A stretch of 64,000 nucleotides of DNA from Maliibacterium massiliense. GTDB lineage: Bacteria > Bacillota > Clostridia > Christensenellales > Maliibacteriaceae. The stretch covers positions 1,612,001-1,676,000 of the forward strand of contig NZ_LR026983.1 of the NCBI RefSeq assembly GCF_900604345.1, in the 5' to 3' direction. The first letter of the stretch is position 1. Every line of letters starts with the position of its first letter. Both the position numbers and the translations under genes were made by a program. Positions 58,330 to 64,000 of the stretch are shown here, in pieces. The notes beneath the pieces are model-generated. The model worked only from the letters and a program-made list of their open reading frames with translations, was not told the origin of the DNA and searched no databases.

Positions 58330-59685
58330 ATGGAACATCAACACAAACGCCGCGGCCAGTGGGCATCCAGCTTTGGCTTTTTGATGGCGGCGGTGGGCTC
58401 GGCGGTGGGACTGGGAAACCTGTGGCGCTTTCCGGTGATGCTGGGCCAAAACGGTGGCTTTGCCTTTTTGCTGGTGTATGTGATTGCCGCGGCGCTCATC
58501 GGCGTGTGTATGCTGCTGGGGGAACTGGCCATCGGCCGCAAGACCGGCCTGAACGTGGTGGGCGCGTTTCAAAAGCTCAACAAAAGATACTGGTGGATCG
58601 GCGCGGGCGCGGTGGGCGTGGTCAGCATCATCCTGCCGTACTACAACGTCATCGGCGGCTGGGTGTGCAACTACATCGCGCACTATGCGGGGGCGCTCTT
58701 TGGCGGAGGCTTCGGTCAGCTGGATTCTGCGCAGTACTTTGCCGCGATGACGGGCGACGTTTGGGGGCCGCTCGCGTGGAACGCGGTGTTTATCGCCATC
58801 ACCGCTGCGGTGGTGCTGGGCGGCGTGGAAAAGGGCATTGAGCGCAGCGCCAAGGTGATGATGCCCGTGCTTGCGGTGATGCTGCTCATCACCATCGCGC
58901 GCTCCCTTTCGTTGCCCGGCGCGTGGGAGGGCGTGGCGTTCCTCTTTAAGCCGGATTTCAGCAAACTCAATATGGGTACGGTGAGCGCGGCGATGAGCCA
59001 GATGTTCTACTCCCTCTCGCTGGGCATGGGCATCATGGTGACCTACGGCTCGTACCTGTCCAAAACGGATAACATGCAGCGCAGCGCGGTGCTGATCCCC
59101 GTATTTGATACCGCGGTGGCGCTGATGGCGGGCCTTGCCATCATGCCGGCGGTCTTTGCGTTTAACCTCCAGCCGGACATGGGCCCCAGCCTGATCTTTG
59201 TGACGTTGCGCGACGTGTTCGCCAGCATCCCGCTGGGCGATCTGTTCGGGTTGGTGTTCTTTGCCTTGGTGTTCATGGCCGCGCTCACCAGCATGATCTC
59301 CATGATGGAGGTGGTGGCGGCCTACTTTATCGACACCTTCCATTTCAACCGCAAAAAGGTGGCGCTCACCATCGCGCTGGCCGCCTTTGTGGTGGGCATT
59401 CCCAGTTCCCTGTCCTTTGGCGTGCTCAAGAACGTGACGCTCTTTGGCATGAACATCTTTGACTTTATGGACTATTTGGCCAACAACGTGCTGCTGCCGC
59501 TGACGGGCCTGTGCACCTGCCTGTTCATCGGGTGGGTGTGGAAGAGCAAAAACGCGGTGCGGGAGATTTCCAACGACGGAGCGCTTGCCTTCCAGGCGAG
59601 CCGGGTGTGGTCGTTTATCATCAAATTTATCGCGCCCATCGTGATCTTTATCGTGTTTTTGTCGTCGATTGGGGTCATTCGGTAA
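58330..59685 (+). CDS. Sodium-dependent neurotransmitter-symporter (NSS/SNF) family amino-acid transporter
   Basis: A 451-residue bacterial NSS (LeuT-like) transporter with about 11 membrane segments. Transmembrane 1 carries the Na+/substrate unwinding motif AAVGSAVGLGNLWRFP. Transmembrane 6 has FYSLSLGMGIMVTYGSYL, and transmembrane 8 has the MAALTSMISMMEV serine stretch. It should import an amino acid with sodium. GGGAGAGG precedes the ATG. It is divergent from asnB, which would suit asparagine or another amino acid, but the substrate is inference. There is no obvious terminator before the GtrA gene 123 bp on. Confidence 0.92.
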   Translation: MEHQHKRRGQWASSFGFLMAAVGSAVGLGNLWRFPVMLGQNGGFAFLLVYVIAAALIGVCMLLGELAIGRKTGLNVVGAFQKLNKRYWWIGAGAVGVVSIILPYYNVIGGWVCNYIAHYAGALFGGGFGQLDSAQYFAAMTGDVWGPLAWNAVFIAITAAVVLGGVEKGIERSAKVMMPVLAVMLLITIARSLSLPGAWEGVAFLFKPDFSKLNMGTVSAAMSQMFYSLSLGMGIMVTYGSYLSKTDNMQRSAVLIPVFDTAVALMAGLAIMPAVFAFNLQPDMGPSLIFVTLRDVFASIPLGDLFGLVFFALVFMAALTSMISMMEVVAAYFIDTFHFNRKKVALTIALAAFVVGIPSSLSFGVLKNVTLFGMNIFDFMDYLANNVLLPLTGLCTCLFIGWVWKSKNAVREISNDGALAFQASRVWSFIIKFIAPIVIFIVFLSSIGVIR

Positions 59686-59808
59686 AGAATGTGGACTGCT
59701 GAAGAAAGCATTTATTGATATAGAAACAGAAGAAATTGGGCCATTGTTTTAGAAAACTTTATGTGTTACAGTGATATGAAAAATTGCTTATAAAGCGGGG
59801 CAAGAGAT

Positions 59809-60255
59809 ATGGATAAAATCAAGGCACTTTACCAGAAGTATCGCCAAATCATTTTCTATGTGATTTTCGGCGCCGTAACCACGCTGACTAACATCTTGGG
59901 TTATTTCCTCCTCTCGCGCCTGCTGCTGGCGGCACATATGACCGAAGAGGCATCAATGAATATTGCCAACATTTCGGCGTTGGCGCTCTCGATTCTGGTC
60001 GCATACCTAACCAATCGCAAATGGGTGTTTCGTAGCAGTGCGCGCGGCACTCGCGCCATTGCGCTGGAGGCGGCGCGCTTCTTTGCGGCGCGGGTCCTGA
60101 CCGTGCTGCTAGACATGGGGCTGATGAACCTGACAGTGGTGGCGTGGAGACTGAACGATATGCTCATGAAGATTCTCATCAACGTGCTGGTGGTAGTGCT
60201 CAACTACGTGCTTTCCAAACTGCTGGTCTTTCGAAAAAAGCGCGCGAGTGCGTAA
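59809..60255 (+). CDS. GtrA family membrane protein
   Basis: A 148-residue protein with four hydrophobic segments and the GtrA core: IIFYVIFGAVTTLTNILGYFLLSR, AYLTNRKWVFRSS and VLNYVLSKLLVFRK. GtrA-type proteins are thought to flip bactoprenol-linked sugars across the membrane for cell-surface glycosylation. GGGGCAAGAG precedes the ATG. It stands alone, away from glycosyltransferase genes; the sugar transferase at 6 kb is the only related function in the window. Confidence 0.9.
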   Translation: MDKIKALYQKYRQIIFYVIFGAVTTLTNILGYFLLSRLLLAAHMTEEASMNIANISALALSILVAYLTNRKWVFRSSARGTRAIALEAARFFAARVLTVLLDMGLMNLTVVAWRLNDMLMKILINVLVVVLNYVLSKLLVFRKKRASA

Positions 60256-60359
60256 TGCCGCCTGAATTGTGGGCAAACGAAATGGGACCGGACATAAACG
60301 CACATGGATGTGCCATCTGCTAAGAGAAAAACTTCATCGAAAAAGTTACCTAAGAGTAA

Positions 60360-60392
60360 AAAAGCGTGCGGACGATTTGTCCGCACGCTTTT
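60360..60392. terminator. Bidirectional terminator between gtrA-like and KDPG aldolase genes
   Basis: AAAAGCGTGCGGAC and GTCCGCACGCTTTT pair exactly around GATTT. Confidence 0.92.
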
Positions 60393-60404
60393 AACTTACG
60401 TGTT

Positions 60405-61052
60405 TTACTGCTGGCGCGCCTTGCGGATGTTGGCCAGGAAGGCCTGGGCGGTTTTGACGATCTTATCGTAATCGCCCGTTTTGGCCCCGCCGGTCAGCGC
60501 GCTGCCCGCGCCGCAGGCCACCGCGCCCGCGGCGATCCACTCGCCCACGTTGTCCACGTTCACGCCGCCGGTGGGCATGGCGTTGATCTGGGGCAGAGGA
60601 CCGCGAAAGGCCTTGATGATGGCGGGCCCGAACAGCTCGCCGGGGAAGACCTTGGTGATCTCCGCGCCCGCTTCCATGCCCTCCAGGGCCTCCTTGACCG
60701 TCATGGCGCCGGGCATGCAGGGCACCTGGTAGCGGTTGCACAGGCGCATGGTGTCGGCGTTAAAGGAGGGGCTGACCACGTAGCGCGCGCCGTTGAGAAT
60801 CGCGGTGCGGGCGGTCTCGGGGTCCAGCACGGTGCCTGCGCCGATGATAATTTTATCCGGATCAACCGACTTGGACAGGTCCGCGATGATCTCGTGGGCG
60901 CGGTCCACGGTAAAGGTCATCTCGATGGCGGCGATGCCGCCCTCGATGCAGGCCTGCGCGATTTTGGCAGCCTGCTCGCCAGAATCGGCGCGCACCACGG
61001 CCACCAGGCCGACCTCGCAGATGCGGTTGATGATAGCGCTCTTGTTCGTCAT
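60405..61052 (-). CDS. eda: KDPG/KHG-type 2-keto-3-deoxy-phosphogluconate aldolase
   Basis: A 215-residue class I aldolase of the KDPG/KHG family. Schiff-base lysine K134 in EITKVFPGELFGPAIIKAF; catalytic Glu 44 in AAIEMTFTV; phosphate-binding GGVNVDNVGEWIAAGA near the C-terminus. The usual Arg of the ExTxR motif is Thr, as in several Firmicutes members. It cleaves KDPG to pyruvate and glyceraldehyde 3-phosphate. It is the last gene of a three-gene sugar-acid operon, 44 bp after the FGGY kinase. The terminator follows. Confidence 0.92.
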   Translation of the reverse strand: MTNKSAIINRICEVGLVAVVRADSGEQAAKIAQACIEGGIAAIEMTFTVDRAHEIIADLSKSVDPDKIIIGAGTVLDPETARTAILNGARYVVSPSFNADTMRLCNRYQVPCMPGAMTVKEALEGMEAGAEITKVFPGELFGPAIIKAFRGPLPQINAMPTGGVNVDNVGEWIAAGAVACGAGSALTGGAKTGDYDKIVKTAQAFLANIRKARQQ

Positions 61053-61096
61053 GGGTTAAGAACTCCTTTCCATTTGTGCCATGCGGCACGGCAGCG

Positions 61097-62518
61097 TCAA
61101 TTGGCCTTGTTATAGGTGACGAGATAGCGCGCGAAGCGCTTTTGGTAATGTTCCTTCATCGCGGGGTTGGGATGCACCACGGTGTTTTTGCCCGGGTCAA
61201 AGGCCCCCAGGTCGTCCAGCTGCCCCACCACGTGCAGCCCCAGCGCGGCGCTGCCCAGCATGGAGGCCTGCTCCATGTCCGCGCACTCGATGTCGCACTG
61301 CAGGATATCGGCCAGCATCTGCGTCCAGAACGCGTTTTTGAGGATGCCGCCCGACACGCGGATGTGCGCGGGGGTCTCCCCCACCTCGGTGAGCATGGTG
61401 TAGCAGTGGTAGACGTTCATCAGGATGCCCTCCAGCAGCGCGCGGTACATGTGGCCGGGCCCGTAGGCGCCCGAAAGCGCGTCAAAGGCGCCCAGCGCGT
61501 CGTCGCGCCAGCCGGGGCAGCGCTCACCGTAGAGGAACGGGGTGAACACAGGGTAGTCGCCCTGGACATCGCGCGCCATCTGCTCCAGCTCGTCAAAGCT
61601 GTACTGCTTGCCCAGCAGCGTCTTGACAAACCAGTCTACGCAGTTGGTGGCGCCGGAGGTCGCCGCCCCGCAGAGCCACTTGCCCGGCCCCACGTAGCAC
61701 CACGTGCCGCCCGGCTTGGCGGGGAGCACGGGCCGGTCAAACGCCATGCGCAGCGCGGCGCTTGTGCCCACTGAGAGGGTCATCACCCGTGGCGCCATGG
61801 CGCCCGCGCCCACCTGGTTGAGCGCGCCGTCCGGATGGGGAGAGACCACCGGAATGCCGGCGGGCACACCCAGGCGCGCGGCCATATCCGCAAGCAGCGG
61901 CGCGGTCTGCTCATGGGTGACGAGCTGGGGCAGGCAATCGGGGGTGAGGCCGGTGAGAGCCAGCATTTTCTCATCCCACGCAAGGCTGTGGGTGTTGAGC
62001 AGCGCGGTGCCCGATGCCATGGAATGGGAAACCCACCAGTTGCCCGTGAGCCGGTAAAAGTTGTAGTCCGACTGGCCCGCGACGTAGCGGCCGCCGCCCA
62101 GCGCGTCGCGCGCCTTTAAGCTGAGGTATTTGTACGCCGGGTAGATGGTGTGCACCATGCATCCGGTACGCCCGTAGAGCTCCGCGGTCAGCGCCTCGTC
62201 CTGGCGCAGCTTGGCGGCGGTGGCGGCCGCGCCCGTGTAGGCCCAGGTCAGGCAGCGGGTGGTGGGCTGCATGGCCTCATCGAGCATCACCATGCTGTGC
62301 CAGGTGCCGCCCAGCGACACGCAGTCGATCGCATACCCTTGCGCGCACGCCTTGCCCGCCGCCATCATGGCGTCGAACACGCCCAGCGCGTCGTGGGTGG
62401 CCACGTCGCTGACACTTGCGGGATAGGCCTCGGTCACCACGCGCTGCACGCCGCGCGCGGCGTCGTACACCATGGCCTTGGCCGACGAGGTGCTTGCCTC
62501 CATGATCAGAATTGCCAT
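61097..62518 (-). CDS. FGGY-family carbohydrate kinase (gluconokinase-like)
   Basis: A 473-residue FGGY kinase of the gluconokinase/xylulokinase branch. Phosphate-1 loop MEASTSSAKAMVYD at the N-terminus; substrate-site SLGGTWHSMVMLD; adenosine loop TLSVGTSAALRM; and GGILKNAFWTQMLAD near the C-terminus. It phosphorylates a sugar or sugar acid with ATP. With a KDPG aldolase after it and a 2-hydroxyacid dehydrogenase before it, gluconate or a keto-gluconate is the likely substrate. A 33-bp gap follows the dehydrogenase gene. Confidence 0.9.
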   Translation of the reverse strand: MAILIMEASTSSAKAMVYDAARGVQRVVTEAYPASVSDVATHDALGVFDAMMAAGKACAQGYAIDCVSLGGTWHSMVMLDEAMQPTTRCLTWAYTGAAATAAKLRQDEALTAELYGRTGCMVHTIYPAYKYLSLKARDALGGGRYVAGQSDYNFYRLTGNWWVSHSMASGTALLNTHSLAWDEKMLALTGLTPDCLPQLVTHEQTAPLLADMAARLGVPAGIPVVSPHPDGALNQVGAGAMAPRVMTLSVGTSAALRMAFDRPVLPAKPGGTWCYVGPGKWLCGAATSGATNCVDWFVKTLLGKQYSFDELEQMARDVQGDYPVFTPFLYGERCPGWRDDALGAFDALSGAYGPGHMYRALLEGILMNVYHCYTMLTEVGETPAHIRVSGGILKNAFWTQMLADILQCDIECADMEQASMLGSAALGLHVVGQLDDLGAFDPGKNTVVHPNPAMKEHYQKRFARYLVTYNKAN

Positions 62519-62551
62519 TGTTTCGCTTCCTCCTTTGCCTGCGCGCTTTGT

Positions 62552-63481
62552 TTACGCAAACAGCATTTCGATGAGGTTTTCCACGCTCAATTTGGCGGTG
62601 CGCAGCACGGCCTCGCGCGTAAACGCGCCGATGTGCGCCGTCAGGATGAAGTTATCCAGCGCCACCAGTTTGTTGTCCTTTTCCGGCGGTTCGCTGGAGA
62701 AGACGTCGCTCGCCGCGCCGGCGATCAGGCCGTGCTTCAACGCCTCATAGAGGGCGTCCTCGTCCACCAGGCCGCCGCGGGCGGTGTTGATCAAAATCGC
62801 GGTATCTTTCATGTGCGCGAGAAATTCCGCGTTGACCATGCCCTCGGTCTCCTCGGTGAGGGGCAGGTGCAGCGAGATAAAGTCGCACTCCTCGATGATG
62901 GTATCGCGGTCCGTGAGCACAATGCCCGCCTGATGGACTTTTTCCGGATCGGCGTACGGGTCGGTGGCCATGACCGCCATGCCGATGCCCATCGCCATCT
63001 GGGCCACGTCCCAACCGATGGCGCCCAGGCCGATGAGGCCCAGCATCTTGCCGGCCAGCTCGCCGCCCTGCTTGCGCTGCATCAGGCCCTGGCGGCTGCC
63101 GCGCGTGGAATAATCCACAAAGCGGGCGGTGCTGAACATCAGCGCGATGGCCAGCTCCGCCACCGAATGGGAGTTGGCGCCCGCGGCGCGCATCACCTTG
63201 ATGCCGTGCTGCTCGCAGTAGCCCAAATCCACATTGTCCAGCCCCGCGCCGTACTTGGAGATGGCCTTGAGCTTGGGCGCGCAGGCGAGCACCTCCGCGT
63301 CCAGCGGGTCCACGCCCACGATGACGCCGTCGATGTCGGGCAGGATCTCTTTCATCTCATCGGCGCTGTAGCTTTTGCCCGTGCGGTTGATTACCAGCTC
63401 CACGCCGTAGGGAGCCAATTTTTCGCGCGCCATGGCCTCCATGGAGACAAAGGAGCGGGGCGTAACCAATATTTTTTTCAT
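62552..63481 (-). CDS. D-isomer 2-hydroxyacid dehydrogenase (SerA/GhrB-like)
   Basis: A 309-residue NAD(P)-dependent dehydrogenase. Nucleotide loop LGLIGLGAIGWDVAQ; catalytic Arg in NTARGGLVDEDAL, Glu in SDVFSSEPPE and His in TAHIGAFTREA. Homologs include phosphoglycerate dehydrogenase and 2-ketogluconate reductase. In this operon (kinase, KDPG aldolase) a role as 2-keto-acid reductase feeding gluconate into the Entner-Doudoroff route is more plausible than serine synthesis, since no serC is near. GAGG precedes the ATG. Confidence 0.88.
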   Translation of the reverse strand: MKKILVTPRSFVSMEAMAREKLAPYGVELVINRTGKSYSADEMKEILPDIDGVIVGVDPLDAEVLACAPKLKAISKYGAGLDNVDLGYCEQHGIKVMRAAGANSHSVAELAIALMFSTARFVDYSTRGSRQGLMQRKQGGELAGKMLGLIGLGAIGWDVAQMAMGIGMAVMATDPYADPEKVHQAGIVLTDRDTIIEECDFISLHLPLTEETEGMVNAEFLAHMKDTAILINTARGGLVDEDALYEALKHGLIAGAASDVFSSEPPEKDNKLVALDNFILTAHIGAFTREAVLRTAKLSVENLIEMLFA

Positions 63482-63837
63482 GAAAAATACCTCAGCTTTC
63501 TCATTATTGGTCGATACGTGCGGCAGCCGATGCGCTACCTATATGAATATACCAGATTTCGCCGGTGAATGGAACAGCGCGTGCGGATGTTTTGTAGGTT
63601 TGCGCCAACAATTTGCGCCAAGATACGCCCGCACGGGGGCGCCTGTGGGGCGCGTTTGCGCGCGCACGGTGGCGCATAGCGGAAAATCGCGGCGAAGCGG
63701 GGGGAGCGGTTGCGGGCGCGGGCGCGCCAGCAGGTGACAAAATGTGTGCATTGCGCCATGCTACAATGACGCAAAAACCATGATGAAGAAGCCATGCAGT
63801 TTTTGCTATGACAAGGCAAAGAAGAGAGGTTCGTACG
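63482..63837. other. GC-rich spacer before the last gene, no gene recognised
   Basis: About 350 bp. The left end must hold the promoter of the three-gene operon, but no convincing boxes are seen. TACAAT (63762-63767) is a possible -10 box for the rightward gene. The rest is GC-rich with repetitive GCGCGC words. Confidence 0.5.
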
Positions 63838-64000
63838 ATGCAGATGACCGCGGACGCCATGCGCAGGCAATGGGAAAAGAGAAAGGCGGCATTACGCAGC
63901 CGCACGGTGCTGGTGCAGGCGTGCGGCGCGGCGGCGTGCATGCTGGCGGCGTGCGCGCGCATGCCCTGGAGTGCGATGCCGCTTGCGCTGTGCATGCTCT
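63838..64000 (+). CDS. Start of an unidentified gene (cut by window end)
   Basis: ATG 63838 follows AGAGAGG at a proper distance and opens a frame to the window edge (54 codons). The peptide begins MQMTADAMRRQWEKRKAALRS, which is hydrophilic and basic. It then turns hydrophobic (VLVQACGAAACMLAACARMPWSAMPLALCML), as in a membrane protein. Too little is visible for a family call. Confidence 0.5.
   Translation, partial: MQMTADAMRRQWEKRKAALRSRTVLVQACGAAACMLAACARMPWSAMPLALCML

Noticed and set aside
1..64000. tRNA, rRNA, phage or conjugative genes
   Set aside because: Looked for by eye through cloverleaf-like ends, integrase or terminase motifs and relaxase motifs; none were convincing. A tRNA scan would be decisive.

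Overview
The window looks like a chromosome segment of a spore-forming, anaerobic, high-GC member of the Clostridia (Firmicutes). The signs are strong AGGAGG-type ribosome binding sites, frequent GTG/TTG starts, a LysM-GH18 spore-lytic type enzyme, two collagen-like Cys-rich proteins of the exosporium type, a manganese catalase of the CotJC type, a PerR plus reverse-rubrerythrin pair, and CsoR, Rrf2, RpiR, DegV, DUF1836 and UPF0210 family genes. A Christensenellales-like lineage would fit the composition, but that is a guess. I saw no rRNA, tRNA, CRISPR array, prophage or complete insertion sequence.

Layout. 1-7.4 kb: end of a Nudix hydrolase, Mn catalase, a divergent AroE-like dehydrogenase / sugar epimerase pair with mirror-image promoters, DUF1836, DegV plus SGNH hydrolase, a sugar-phosphate transferase with a long structured leader, and a TPR protein. 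7.5-13.5 kb: copper efflux operon (CopA with a fused C-terminal CopZ-like domain, then CsoR), an SRPBCC protein, and a CPA2 antiporter divergent from a LysR regulator. 13.5-17 kb: two collagen-like genes sharing one unusual promoter motif. 17.2-23.1 kb: an Rrf2 regulator, then RpiR regulator, class II aldolase, and a sugar ABC transporter (ATPase, permease, lipoprotein). 23.4-25.1 kb: DUF6530, GIY-YIG and MerR/TipAS genes. 25.6-31.5 kb: LysM-GH18 enzyme, DeoR regulator divergent from an iron alcohol dehydrogenase, M23 peptidase plus polysaccharide deacetylase. 31.5-37 kb: an AT-richer SLOG-protein / ribbon-helix-helix pair, a membrane protein, MATE exporter, DUF6440, PerR with reverse rubrerythrin, and a CDF metal exporter. 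37.2-46.7 kb: an unrecognised one-pass membrane protein with acidic repeats, the FeoA-FeoB-small Cys-rich protein iron uptake operon with a GNAT gene, and a large secreted M6 protease with Ig-like and DUF4214 domains. 46.7-54.9 kb: UPF0210/ACT pair, RpiB-like isomerase, UPF0303, an orphan sugar-binding lipoprotein, a second class II aldolase with RpiR regulator, and purB. 55-64 kb: an AT-rich chloramphenicol acetyltransferase-like gene, asnB, an NSS transporter, GtrA, and a three-gene sugar-acid operon (2-hydroxyacid dehydrogenase, FGGY kinase, KDPG aldolase). The window ends in the start of an unidentified gene.

How it fits together. Much of the segment is small sugar or sugar-acid catabolic modules, each next to its own regulator (RpiR twice, DeoR once), plus metal and oxidative-stress functions (CopA/CsoR, Feo, CDF, PerR/rubrerythrin, Mn catalase) and spore or cell-envelope functions. 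The regulatory DNA is unusually readable. Several promoters carry perfect or near-perfect palindromes or 11-bp-phased repeats placed where a repressor would sit. The most notable finds are the RHH/SLOG iteron pair, the shared promoter motif of the collagen genes, the CopA-CopZ fusion with an internal ribosome binding site, the double palindrome driving DUF6530/GIY-YIG, the nested 106-bp palindrome inside the sugar operon, and the compositional seam inside the M6 protease gene.
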